This document shows positions 1 through 11,047 of a stretch of DNA of 64,000 nt, one piece after another. The notes under the pieces were generated by a model that made no database searches, was not told the DNA's origin, and worked only from the letters and a program-made list of their open reading frames with translations. The translations under genes and the position numbers were made by a program. Position 1 is the first letter of the stretch. Each line of letters opens with the position of its first letter. Origin of the DNA: Sinotaia quadrata (lineage: Eukaryota; Mollusca; Gastropoda; Architaenioglossa; Viviparidae); NCBI GenBank assembly GCA_028829895.1, contig CM054183.1:70493071-70557070 (forward strand), in the 5' to 3' direction.

Positions 1-234
1 TTGCAATCTTGTCTAAGTGCCGGTTGCAATGTTTACAGTGTGTACGTTATGTTAGTAACTAACCATGTTTACAAGGTGAAGTTTACAATAAGTGCAGTTA
101 TGGTTGTTTACAATGCAAAAGTTACACAATAATAGCAAAGAAGACATAAATAATCACAAAATACAAAATGGCTGCGTTCTTGTCTTGAATACGAAACAAA
201 ATAATCTCGGAAAAATGTAGTTCGGTAAATTTAA

Positions 235-418
235 TCTGTACTTTTGTACTATCTAGGCCTACACGTATCTGTTCTGTACATTTTGTATTATCTAGGCCTA
301 CACGTATTTGTTCTGTACATTTTGTATTATCTAGGCCTACACGTATTTGTTCTGTACATTTTGTACTATCTAGGCCTACATGTATTTGTTCTGTACATTT
401 TGTACTGCCTAGACCGAC
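235..418. repeat. 39-nt minisatellite, about 4.7 copies
   Basis: Unit ctgtacattttgtattatct plus aggcctacacgtatttgtt. Because 39 is a multiple of 3, both strands stay open, but there is no sign of a gene. Bases 1-234 are unique AT-rich sequence. Confidence 0.9.
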
Positions 419-634
419 GCATGAACGTTGAATATTCAAGCTGTTTCTGTTTGTTTCTTTACCCTCACTAAACAGTATTGTGGCTATACTGTTCACGTCA
501 ACCGGTACACTGACTCGTCATAATAGCAGAGCGCCGCCCTTCAAACAGTCTGGTCGATAAGTTTCGTAAGAGGATTTATGTACCTGGTCACACTGAAGGT
601 GCAAAAAACAAGTGTGGTTTTCATAGAAAACTGG

Positions 635-1040
635 GGATTAGAAAGTAAGCAATGTCAAGAAGTGGACTAGAAAGTAAGCAATGTCAAGAAGTGGACTAGA
701 AAGTAAGCAATGTCAAGAAGTGGACTAGAAAGTAAGCAATGTCAAGAAGTGGACTAGAAAGTAAGCAATGTCAAGAAGTGGATTAGAAAGTAAGCAATGT
801 CAAGAAGTGGACTAGAAAGTAAGCAATGTCAAGAAGTGGATTAGAAAGTAAGCAATGTCAAGAAGTGGATTAGAAAGTAAGCAATGTCAAGAAGTGGATT
901 AGAAAGTAAGCAATGTCAAGAAGTGGATTAGAAAGTAAGCAATGTCAAGAAGTGGACTAAAAAGTAAGCAATGTCAAGAAGTGGACTAAAAAGTAAGCAA
1001 TGTCAAGAAGTGGACTAAAAAGTAAGCAATGTCAAGAAGT
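635..1040. repeat. 29-nt minisatellite, exactly 14 copies
   Basis: Unit ggactagaaagtaagcaatg plus tcaagaagt, very homogeneous, with C/T and A/G variants at two sites arranged in blocks. Confidence 0.95.
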
Positions 1041-1152
1041 GGATGTTTCTAAAGGACAGCATCGGTGCTGGAAAGTTGAGGAATGGACAGGGAGCTAAAA
1101 ATAGAATATCTGGAACATTTACGATATACTAAACGAGACCCTATGGGCAAGA

Positions 1153-1530
1153 AGAGCCAGTTATATCTTGCATGGAGAGTGAATGTGTACCTGGCATGAA
1201 AAGCCGGTTCGTACTTTGCGTGGAGAGCCAGTTATATCTTGTATGGGGAACCGGTTGGTATTTAGCGTGGAGAGCCAGTTATATCTTGTATGGGGAGCCG
1301 GTTGGTATTTTGCATGGAGAGCCAGTAATATCTTGTATGGGGAGCCGGTTGTATTTTGATGGAGAGCCAGTTATATCTTGTATGGGGAGCCGGTTGGTAT
1401 TTGCATGGAGAGCCAGTTATATCTTGAATAGGGAGCCGGTTGGTATTTTGCATGGAGAGCCAGTTATATCTTGTATGTAGAGCCGGTTCGTACTTTGCGT
1501 GGAGAGCCAGTTATATCTTGCATTGAGAGA
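1153..1530. repeat. About 47-nt minisatellite, about 8 copies
   Basis: Alternating ggagagccagttatatcttg and tatggggagccggttggtat modules with indels. Short ORFs here are repeat artefacts. Confidence 0.9.
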
Positions 1531-2039
1531 GTGCCACCTCTGGACACTCTTCACTCCTTATGTTTATTATTTAATAATTAATAACATATAACTAATTAAA
1601 AGTGATCGAGAATCTTAATATATATGTATTGATAATTCTCCCACAAGACCAATATGTCTCTCACTTGGCGGATTATAAAGGTGTCGTAAAACTCTACTTT
1701 TTTTACTCAGTTAGATAGACGTTTTATTATCACATAATGATTCAACAGGTGGAAACGTCTTACTAAAGGCGTAATAAAAATCCGTCTTTTATTTATAATT
1801 AACAAGGCCCCATCCACCCACTATAACCCCAACATGCGACTTATTATATGTGCAAGAAGGTTAATAAATTTATTGTTAAATTTATTAAAACAACAAATAT
1901 ACAACATATGGATATAATCAAAAGAGCGTTGACATTTACATTTCTTCACAACATTTCAACATGCCTCAATAATCACTAAACATTAAATATCATGCTTCAT
2001 ATTACTTTCTTTTATTTAAATTGGAACATTACCAGTTTA
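1531..2039. other. Unique AT-rich sequence, no feature seen
   Basis: No open frame, RNA gene or repeat recognised. It contains scattered TTATTAAT-type AT runs. Confidence 0.5.
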
Positions 2040-2368
2040 TGTCGCCACACCTAAAGAGGTATAAATTCAATTTATCATGAAAAATCATTATAATTTTCAT
2101 TTGTTTCTAGGTTAGAGACATGACCCATAATATCTGCACACCTAAAGAAATATAAATACAGTTTATCATGAAAAATCACTATAATTTTCCTATGTTACAA
2201 TAGAGACATGACCCATTATATCTACACACCTAAAGAAATATAAATACAATTTATCATGAAAAATCACTATAATTTTCCTTTGTTACAAGTTAGAGACATG
2301 ACCCTTTATATCTACACACTTAAGGAAAAACAAATGCAAATCATATGCAAAATCATTATTTGTCTACT

Positions 2369-2399
<31 letters not shown>
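2040..2399. repeat. About 90-nt repeat x3.5 followed by (CA)n
   Basis: Unit contains cacacctaaagaaatataaa and tttatcatgaaaaatcacta. A (CA) microsatellite lies at 2371-2399. Confidence 0.85.
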
Positions 2400-2403
<4 letters not shown>

Positions 2404-2689
2404 TATATCAAGACGTTAGTATCATACAAATGAATTATAGTTACATTTATTTCTTCTCTCTACCGGGAATTTAAGTAATTAAAGAATCTCGCAGCAGTTT
2501 ATAAGGAGATACATACGCTGGAATCTTTATCCTTCCATTTGTATTGCTCTAGAGTCCTAGTCAATGCCAGTTTGCTTTAGTCAAATGTTCTAAGTAGACG
2601 AGAGGTTGATGATCTGTATGAATGATAAAATATGTGCTAAGTAGGCTTGGAATCTCTGGACAGCCCACAAAATTCTGAGACATTCTTTG

Positions 2690-3128
2690 AGCAAGGAGAG
2701 AGTTGGTCTTTGGGAAAGGAGCGACAGTAGGTATTTGAGCAAAAGGTTGGACGGTTTTTGAGCAAGGAGAGAGAGAGCTGGTAGGAGAGAGCTGGTAGAG
2801 AGAGAGAGTTGGTAGGAGAGAGCTGGTAGATGAGAAAGGAGACAGTTGGTATTTGAGTAAGGAGAGACAGTTGGTGTTTGAGCAAAGGTTGGACGGTATT
2901 TGAGCTGGTAGAGAGAGAGAGCTGGTAGAGAGAGAGAGCTGGTAGATGAGAAAGGAGACAGTTGGTATTTGAGTAAGGAGAGACAGTTGGTGTTTGAGCA
3001 AAGGTTGGACGGTATTTGAGCTGGTAGAGAGAGAGAGCTGGTAGAGAGAGAGAGCTGGTAGGAGAGAGCTGGTAGATGAGAAAGGAGACAGTTGGTATTT
3101 GAGTAAGGAGAGACAGTTGGTGTTTGGT
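2690..3128. repeat. Purine-rich compound minisatellite
   Basis: Nested units gagagagagctggta and gagacagttggtatttgagt, organised in higher-order blocks of about 115-130 nt. The minus-strand ORFs (Leu/Ser/Thr/Pro-rich) are artefacts. Confidence 0.85.
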
Positions 3129-3329
3129 TACACTATACAATTCACATTTTTCATGGCTATATCACACTAGAAGAGATACAACTGGCCTCGCTATCCTATG
3201 CCATATCACTCATACAAGGCACGATCAGATATTACAAGTGACATATATGGGCACGACCAGCTGTTACATTTTATTCTCTCTATACTATCTTTATCTCTGT
3301 AAATTGCTCTATTAACTTTACTATTTCTC

Positions 3330-3838
3330 TACACCTTCCATTTATTTTATTCTCTAAATCTCTCTCTTCTCTATTCTACCGCTCTACACCCCTCAATTTA
3401 CTTTACTATCTCTCTACACATCACCCTTTACTTTACTGTCTCTACACTCATCAATTTACTTTACTATCTCTCTACACTTCACCGTTCACTTTACTGTCTT
3501 TACACCCCTCAATTTACTTTACTATCTATCTACACTTCACCATTCCCTTTATCTGTCTCTACACTCGTAATCTGCTTTACTATATCTCTACATTTATGTG
3601 TGCACTTTACTATCTTTCTACACTTCTCCATTCATTTTACTACCTCTCTACACTCTCCGCCTGCTTTAATATATCTCTGTACTTTACCTTCTCAACAGTC
3701 CTTCTTTACTTTACTATCCCTTTTCTTAACTATCCAGCTCTCGTTCACTATCTACATTTCTAGCTATCACATACAGCTCAATATTCTAATCATCGGTAAC
3801 TTGAAATATAATGTTCATTGTGTGGTCTCCCCTCACTG

Positions 3839-3895
<57 letters not shown>
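3330..3895. repeat. Degenerate pyrimidine-rich repeat ending in (CT)n
   Basis: About 34-nt motif tttactttactatctctctac repeated imperfectly to about 3700. A pure CT run lies at 3839-3895. Confidence 0.75.
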
Positions 3896-3899
<4 letters not shown>

Positions 3900-4250
3900 C
3901 TGTCATTATTTGGTAGGTCAGAGGAGAAAGAGAGAAAATGGGAGAGAAGAAGATAATGAGGGGGAAAAGGATGGAGTGGTGAGATAAAATCTAAGTTCTG
4001 GTACTGTTGCGACAACTTGCTGTTTCGATCTTTTGCGCACTGAAATGATGATGTTTCTTCAAGGCCGACCGAATGCCATTTTGCATCAACCATTCATTTG
4101 ATTCCTTTAACCAAGTTACTATGCTTTCAGCCTGTCACCACGGGCTTCTTGGCTGACGTTTCCTTCGGCTTAGATCTTAAGGGTAATTTAAACTTTGAGT
4201 AGCCGCTAAGCCACTGGCAACAGTGTTCGTCTGACACAAACGCTCATTGG

Positions 4251-4251
<1 letters not shown>

Positions 4252-4299
<48 letters not shown>
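4252..4299. repeat. (GA)n microsatellite
   Basis: About 24 GA units. The sequence between 3900 and 4250 is unique with no recognised feature. Confidence 0.95.
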
Positions 4300-4301
<2 letters not shown>

Positions 4302-4536
4302 CTCGAACAGAGCACTAATTCCCACTTAACAGAGCTATGATTTGCACAACTAATTAAACTTGATAAAGCATGTACAAGCAATATTTAACAGAGCTATGAT
4401 TTGCACAACTAATTAAATTTGATAAAACACGCGCGTGCGAGCAATACTAAAGAAAACTGCGCAACACTAAAGATTCTAGAGAGTATTATGATTGCAGCAC
4501 CTTGAGTTGTTAAATGCTTGCGCGGACAACTCAAGC

Positions 4537-4692
4537 AAAATTTGTAAATCTATGAAGGTTCTTAAGCTCTCTAGCCTTGGTCCGACAATTTCAGTAAACT
4601 TGTCATCTAAAATTTGTAAATCTATGAAGATTCTTAAGCTCTCTAGCCTTGGTCCGACAATTTCAGTAAACTTGTCATCTAAAATTTGGAAG
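4537..4692. repeat. 72-nt repeat, 2.2 copies
   Basis: Unit includes aaaatttgtaaatctatgaa and ctctagccttggtccgacaa. A separate two-copy repeat (taacagagctatgatttgca) lies just upstream at 4326-4425. Confidence 0.85.
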
Positions 4693-4734
4693 TTCTAACG
4701 ATTTCTTGACGCTGCTTGCTGTGTGGGAGGATTT

Positions 4735-5640
4735 CTCTTCATTTCAGGACACCGTTAGTTTCAAATTAAATGATGTTTTTAGGACATCGTCAGTTAGTGA
4801 TGATTTTCGGACACCGTCCAGTCTTAAATTAAGTGGCGTTTCAATTTAGAACCCCCCCACACACACTTTTAAGTTTAGTGATGTTTTAGGAAACCTTCCA
4901 GTTTTAAATTGAGTGTGATGTTTGAGGAAAATTTCCTGTTTTCAATTTAATGATGCTTAGAACAGAGTCCAGTTTTAAATTTAGCGATCTTTTAGGCCAT
5001 TTAGGGCATGTCCAGTTTTAAATTTAGCGATGTTTTAGGGCATTGTCCAGTTTTAAATTTAGCGATCTGTCTAGATTAGCTTCAGTTTTTAATTTAGCAG
5101 TGCTTATGAATACTTTCCATTTTTAAATTTAGCGATGTTTTGGAGCACAATCCCCTTTTAAATTTAGTAGGACTCCCCAGTAATTTAAATTTAACAACGT
5201 TTCATGACACTTGCAGTTTTAAAGTAGCCAAGCTATAGATCCCTGTCCAGTTTTGTACTGAGAAATGTGTAAGGATACCGTGTTGAGACAATTCAGACAT
5301 GTTTTAAAGTAGCCAAGCTATAGATCCCTGTCCAGTTTTGTACTGAGGAATGTGTAAAGATACTGTGTAGAGACAATTCAACATGTTTTAAAGTAGCCAA
5401 GCTATAGATTCCTGTCCAGTTTTGTACTGAGGAACATGTAAGGATACCGTGTAGAGACAATTCAGACATGTTTTAGGACACCGTCTAGGTTTTAATTTTA
5501 GCAATGTTTTACAACGTAATCTAGTTTTAAATTAGCTATGTTTTAGACATTTTCCAATTTCTAAATTTAGCTCTGCTTTAGAGCATCGTCCCATTTTCAA
5601 TTTAGTCATGTTTTAAGACGTTGATCAGGCTTAGAAATTA
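4735..5640. repeat. Degenerate ATTTAGCGATGTTTTAG-type array
   Basis: Around 20 diverged units of 33-45 nt with core ttttaaatttagcgatgttt. A fresher three-copy, about 87-nt repeat (gtagccaagctatagatccc) lies inside it at 5213-5480. This looks like an old array with a younger local expansion. Confidence 0.75.
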
Positions 5641-6590
5641 ACGATATTATAGCTTTTCTTTTCACATTTCAGGTCCTTTTGCAAGGAAAAAAATATGGTA
5701 TATATCTTTTGTCGAAATGCAGACAATGCAAGAGAGAGTTTCTTATGATGTTGAAGTAATTGAATGCCTGCTCCTTGGGGAAATGTAATGAAGTAATATT
5801 CAGCAGCTACGCAGGCGAGGCTGCGTCAATGCAGAGAAATAACTAAGCTCACGTTACTGTATGATGATGCTAATTTACTACTCTTTTAAAAAGGGCAATT
5901 TCGTGTACAAACATACAAAATGTTGTTTGTCTGTTGTTGTTTTTTTTTTTAATTAAAAAGGAATTCGAGGAACCCTAAGACTTACGCGTTTCTGAGTAAT
6001 GGCCCCTGACTGTAATGAAAAGGTTAAAAAAAAAAAAAACTGTTATCTCTGGATCGATCAAATTGTGCCGTCACCCCACCGCGGTAAAAACTGACATGGC
6101 GTGTGAGTCGTCATCTCTGGGTGTTGACATCTGGTAGACTATGTAACAGTGTGTTTGACGTTTATGCAGCTTGATTGACATCTGATACATTCGCGTGACT
6201 GGTACATATCAACTACGAATACAGGATGACGTCAGTATATTTTTAAAAAATAATTCCACTGACGTGATATGTATGCACTTAATGTGTAATGTAGCTTGTA
6301 CTTTATGATTACTCTTTTAATCCTGGTTCTGTTGCGATTTCTGTTTATATTGCCATTTCTGGTTCAGTTGCTATTTGTGGAATAATATTATTAATATCTG
6401 GTAAACGTCACACATCTGTTTATATTGCTAATGCAGATTAATGAACATAGAAATGATAGTTCAATTACATAAACATTCTCTAATTCAAATCATAGATCAA
6501 TATCAAACATATATGAACTATTTAAGCCCTCTCTTTCTTTATCAGTCAGATAACTTAACATAAGCTAATGATCAGCTTTATGAACAGATA
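5641..6590. other. Mainly unique sequence upstream of the enterin-like exons
   Basis: No convincing exon. It contains a perfect TGACGTCA CRE palindrome at 6227-6234 and a 27-codon, very hydrophobic ORF from ATG 6305. That ORF is a weak candidate for a signal-peptide exon and is not supported by a fitting donor. Confidence 0.4.
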
Positions 6591-6597
6591 TGTGACG

Positions 6598-7160
6598 TGT
6601 TCATGATCTTGTCTTCGTCACAGTTATTGGGTGTTCATGATCTTGTCATCGTCACAGTTATTGTGTGTTCATTATCTTATTTTCGTTAAAGTTATTGGGT
6701 GTTCCTGATTTGGTTTTCTTTGACTTTCTATTATGGTTAGAAAATAGTCTTTACCTTTGTATTATTCTTAGAAAATAGTCTTTACTTTTGTATTATTCTT
6801 AGAAAAAATTCTTTTTTTTCTCTACAATGTGTTAGGTCTTGGTTATTTACTTATTAGTTTCAAATTATTAAAACCATAGCAGGGTGCTAGTTTGCGCACG
6901 AAACTGACATCACAGACAAATTTCTTTATAAATATTTATTTTGTATTATTTATACGTCTTTATGTGCTAAATATGACGTCCTGTCTCTCAAGAATATTTT
7001 TTTAAATGTAGCACTGAATGATGTAGTGCTAAATATGACGTCCTTTCTTTCAAGAATATTTTTTTTAATGTAGCACTGAATGAGTGTAGTGCTAAATATG
7101 ACGTCCTTTCTTTCAAGAATATTTTTTTTAATGTAGCACTGAATGAGTGTAATGCACTTC
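6598..7160. repeat. 34-nt repeat x3 and about 65-nt repeat x3
   Basis: 6598-6712: gtgttcatgatcttgtcttc-type units. 6960-7155: gtgctaaatatgacgtcctt-type units. Sequence between them is unique and T-rich. Confidence 0.8.
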
Positions 7161-7314
7161 TGTCATCTCACTGAGATATTCTCTCACGCCCTGTTCAACA
7201 GTAACAGTTTTAGATCAAGGGTACAAGCAATTATACAATGACATGAATTTCCTTCCATTTCCTAAAGTGCTTCCTTCGCCAAATTACTCTAGATTTGTGT
7301 TCGAATCGACTCAG

Positions 7315-7455
7315 CCCTATTTTATATCAGCTTGGATTAGATTCAATTCGTCAATGTAATATTGTATGTCAGATATCAGGCTTGGAATAGATTCAATTCG
7401 TCAATGTAATATTTTATGTCATCTATCAGGCATGGATACATTCAATTCGTAAATG
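7315..7455. repeat. About 51-nt repeat, 3 copies, just upstream of the Cys exon
   Basis: Unit ggatagattcaattcgtcaatgtaatatt-like. An in-frame ATG at 7416 falls in this repeat. Confidence 0.75.
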
Positions 7456-7552
7456 TAATGTTTTATCACTGTTTCCGAAATCTTAACCGTGTACATTTTT
7501 CTGCGACAACTGTAATCTGTCTCTTTTTGTTTTTATTGCTGTTTCGCTTCAG

Positions 7553-7608
7553 TCTTGGTATAGATCAACTGTGCGACTATTTTGGTGAATGCATGATCAA
7601 CAGGGGAC
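7553..7608 (+). CDS. Enterin-like precursor, internal 56-nt exon with Cys loop
   Basis: Seen: a long pyrimidine tract ends in CAG at 7550-7552, and the following open segment runs to a GTAAGC donor at 7609. The exon starts with one base of a split codon and ends with one base of the next. That final C joins the two bases CA at 8623-8624 to give Pro, so it fits the peptide exon exactly in phase. It encodes LGIDQLCDYFGECMINRG, with two cysteines five residues apart that could form a small disulfide loop in the N-terminal propeptide. Inference: this is the segment between the signal peptide and the first peptides. An alternative is that the frame is read without splicing from an ATG at 7416 or 7458, which would make the pyrimidine tract (VICLFLFLLLF) a signal peptide. 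I think that less likely, because both ATGs lie in or beside a short tandem repeat. No upstream signal-peptide exon was identified. Confidence 0.5.
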
Positions 7609-8622
7609 GTAAGCAGATTTTGTCTAGCGCATCATGTCCAAGTTTACCTTGTAGTTTTTAAAATAAAATCTTCTATCAAAAGCTGATAATTCATTTTCGA
7701 TGTTTTAAAATTTCCTAAGCCTGATTATTCCATTTATAGATTACTAGAGCCATTTTCTGGAATAAGAGATTATTCATTTAATTTATTTTATTTATTAAAC
7801 TACAATCTGCTTCCCCAGTCCACCGATCATTAGTTTAGAGCTGCTAAATAATGATACCTTTCACCATGGAGCTTTACTTCAGTCTTTAGGAAGGATTTGT
7901 TATTGTAAGCCCTCGCTCACGGGCTAAGGCGAAGTGACAGTAGTAAGCTCGCGGTGCCTGAGCTTGCAGGAACGCTGGGAGCCCGTCACTAGTTCCTGTA
8001 ACTCACTTTCTGAAATGTATTTCCTTTTACAGAAATGTACGTTGGCAGGAATCATCCATATTCGACATTTTATTTGGAAGCGTCGAATAAAAGCCACGCC
8101 TCATTTCATTTCTCACCATTTCATTCCTGCGCACCTACAAATAAACACACTCACACACCCAAACAGACACGCACATTCACAATTACACACTAGAACCTGT
8201 AGATTCTCTCATAAATACATCTTACCCTCCTCTGATATACACACACAATTATTGAAGGTACAATCAAATGCACACATATATACCCACCCGAAATGCTCAC
8301 ACACATATATCATTATATGCACCTCTCTCTCTCTCTCTGTCTCTCTCTCACATACATTAAACACATACCACTCAGTGTTTTGCACAGAGATGCTGTTTGA
8401 AATTACACTTGTTTATGACGTCACGATTACGAATGATCAACAGTAATTGTGGCGGTTGTGTGTGATTGTGGCGTTTGTGTGTGATTGTGGCGTTTGTGTG
8501 TGATTGTGGCGTTTGTGTGTGATTGTGCGTGTTCCTGTGTACGTGCGTTTAGAATCTGTTACTTGAAAATTATTTTTGAATTTTTAACTTAAAATGTTTT
8601 CCTTTTTTTGTTTTATTTCTAG
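7609..8622 (+). other. Intron between the two enterin-like exons
   Basis: GTAAGC ... TTTCTAG. It contains a CA-rich and CT-rich stretch (8140-8350), a perfect TGACGTCA at 8416-8423 and a 19-nt tandem repeat (tgtgattgtggcgtttgtg, about 4 copies) at 8446-8525. Confidence 0.55.
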
Positions 8623-9872
8623 CAGAATTAGAAGACAGCGACCCGGCACCTCTCGTCAAGCGCAGCATTCCGTTGTTCGGCAGCCATTTTCTCTACAAGC
8701 GCCTGTTGCGCCTTCCGTACCAGAGAAGGCAGAGTCCCCGGTACTCCCACAACTTTGTGGGCAAGCGCTTCTTCACCAGTTTTGACGTAGACGACTTGGA
8801 CGAGTTTCAGGATGTCGAAGACGACGACACGGATCTCTCGGAGGAAGGAGAACACCTCTTGCAGAAGAGAGCTGCGTCGTTTACACACAGGTTTGTCGGG
8901 AAAAGGATTGCTCCAGGGCTTGGCGTGCGGGCACCTGGCTTCCAACACCGTTTTGTTGGAAAGAGAACGCCAGAGGACGACGCGGAGAAAAGATCCCCAG
9001 GCTTCACACACAGATTTGTCGGGAAAAGAAACCCGGACGATATCACTGACTTTGATTACCGATTTGTAGGTAAACGTTTACCAGAAGGATTTGATGAAAG
9101 GGCCCCTTCCTTTAGTCATCGTTTCATCGGCAAACGTTTACCCGAAGGGTATGATGAGAGAGCACCTGCATTTGACTACCGTTTTATTGGCAAACGTCTT
9201 CCTGACGGTTTGGAGGAGAGAGCTCCATCTTTTCGACATAGGTTTGTCGGCAAACGAATCCCAATCGGTCTTGATGAGCGGGCGCCTTACTTTTCACATC
9301 GTTTTGTTGGCAAACGCTCAATGGATGATGTGAATGACCAAATCGAAGCAAATGAAGAGCGCCCCGACAGCAAGCAAGGAGAAGAAGAAACTCAAGATCT
9401 TGAGGATAACCAAAATGCCTTTGAGGTAGAATCTCGTGGTCCTTCATTCGGCCATAGGTTTGTTGGGAAGCGAATCCCCTTCGGTTTGGAAGAAAGAGCC
9501 CCTAGATTTGGTCATCGCTTCGTGGGGAAACGGATTCCAGTTGGCTTGGAAGAGCGTTCTCGGCCTGGCTTTGACTACCGATTCATAGGCAAACGAAAGC
9601 CATACTTTTCACACAAGTTTGTGGGCAAGCGAATCCCAGATGGACTTGACGAGAGGGCCCTATCTTTTGGACACCGATTTGTGGGCAAGCGAATCCCTGA
9701 TGGACTAGACGAGAGGGCACTAACCTTTGGACACCGATTTGTGGGCAAACGAACGGACGAAGAAAGAGCAGAAAATGAATATGACAGCGACAATACTGCA
9801 GAGTTTCCACTCTCACCAAATAAAACATCAGAAATCCCATCAGAAAATGTTAATGTTCAAGAACAAAGTTGA
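8623..9872 (+). CDS. Enterin-like neuropeptide precursor, terminal exon (15 amidated peptides)
   Basis: Secreted propeptide processed in neuroendocrine granules into short amidated peptides. Seen: an acceptor (tttatttctag) at 8622, then a frame open to TGA at 9870-9872. Fifteen units end in F[V/I]GKR, the signal for dibasic cleavage plus amidation. Peptides include QSPRYSHNFV, AASFTHRFV, APGFQHRFV, SPGFTHRFV, APSFSHRFI, APAFDYRFI, APYFSHRFV, GPSFGHRFV, APRFGHRFV, KPYFSHKFV and ALTFGHRFV, all presumably amidated. Spacers of the form [IL]P-x-G-[FLY]-[DE]-E-R end in a single Arg, suggesting monobasic cleavage. Two longer acidic spacers and an acidic C-terminal tail separate the blocks. An unamidated peptide, SIPLFGSHFLY, precedes the first unit. 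Known: Aplysia enterins share an HSFVamide end and modulate gut and feeding motor activity. Here Ser is replaced by Arg in 13 of 15 copies (Asn and Lys in the others), so family membership is a structural inference, though a strong one. Confidence 0.88.
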
Positions 9873-9960
9873 GGAAGCCTAGTTTTAAAATAGGACTCAT
9901 ATTTGGGCCATACGTTAATATCGTTAAAATGATAACGGTTTTGTAAAGATGTAAGGGCCA

Positions 9961-9988
9961 TTCTCACTAGACGATTGTCTAGTGGGAA
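9961..9988 (+). promoter_or_regulatory. Stem-loop in the enterin-like 3' UTR
   Basis: Two 12-nt arms (9961-9972 ttctcactagac, 9977-9988 gtctagtgggaa) pair completely with one G-U wobble around a GATT tetraloop, 88 nt after the stop codon. As RNA this would be a stable hairpin in the 3' UTR. Function unknown. Confidence 0.45.
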
Positions 9989-10189
9989 TTTCATATATAT
10001 AGATTTATACTTGTAATACTACAGTTTCTTTGTCGAAAAACAGGGAACATTTAGCATTGAAGTCTGTTCACAGTGTTTATAACATTGAAGCAGTTTTCGA
10101 GTTTAAGCTAAACTCAGTGATTAGCACATGCTGACTGGAAATAGGAGCAGACGAGTCAATAGAGGTCATTGTGTGCGCAATTATATAGT

Positions 10190-10525
10190 ACTGCCATTTA
10201 AAATTACTCCCAATAATATAGAACTGCCATTTAAAAAATACTCCCAATAATATAGTACTGCCATTTAAAAATTACTCCCAATAATAAAGTACAGCCATTT
10301 AAAAATTACTCCCAATAATAAAGTACAGCCATTTAAAAATTACTCCCAATAATAAAGTACAGCCATTTAAAAATTACTTCCAGTAATTAAGTATTGCCAT
10401 TTAAAAAATACTCACAGTAATAAAGTATTGCCATTTAAAAATTACTCCCAGTAATAAAGTATTGCCATTTAAAAAATACTCCTAGTAATAAAGTATTGCC
10501 ATTTAAAAAATACTCCTAATCACAA
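10190..10525. repeat. 34-nt minisatellite carrying poly(A)-signal hexamers
   Basis: About ten copies of a 34-nt unit (gccatttaaaaattactccc plus aataataaagta). About six consecutive units contain AATAAA (first at 10283-10288). It lies 320 nt after the enterin-like stop codon, so one of these hexamers may be the actual polyadenylation signal. Confidence 0.8.
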
Positions 10526-10649
10526 CTACCCATTTCATTCATGGCTTATTACAAATTCACAATTCTGCAAAAAATTATTATAATATAAATTAAAATAAAA
10601 TGAAAGGTTTCAGGCATTAGAGTTAGGCACAAATGTGTAGTACTGGTGT

Positions 10650-10890
10650 CCAGAGCCATAATTTTCCATAATCAATTTGGTGTACAGAGCCATAATTTTC
10701 CACAATCAATTTGGTGTACAGAGCCATACTTTTCCACAATCAAGTTGGTGTACAGAGCCATAATTTTCCATAATCAATTTGGTGTACAGAGCCATAATTT
10801 TCCACAATCAAGTTGGTGTACAGAGCCATAATTTTCCACAATCAAGTTGGTGTACAGAGCCATCATTTTCCACAATCAATTTGGTGTATG
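10650..10890. repeat. 34-nt minisatellite, about 7 copies
   Basis: Unit agccataattttccacaatc plus aatttggtgtacag. Confidence 0.93.
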
Positions 10891-11047
10891 TAAAACAGTA
10901 AACGACGGGCAAATCTCAATGTCAAAGTTACAATGTCAAGAAAGCAGACATGTATTCATCTCACTCGTAAGGAGATAGACATTTGTTGAATACAACTTGT
11001 ACAATAAACATACAAACAAATGGTTCAGTTCATGTGAAGTATACAGA

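Noticed and set aside
6305..6385. 27-codon hydrophobic ORF as the enterin-like signal-peptide exon
   Set aside because: It lacks a typical cleavage site and a donor with the required phase 2. The T-rich sequence itself explains the hydrophobicity.
8628..9840. Overlapping antisense and +1-frame ORFs across the neuropeptide exon
   Set aside because: Shadows of the repeated peptide coding sequence.
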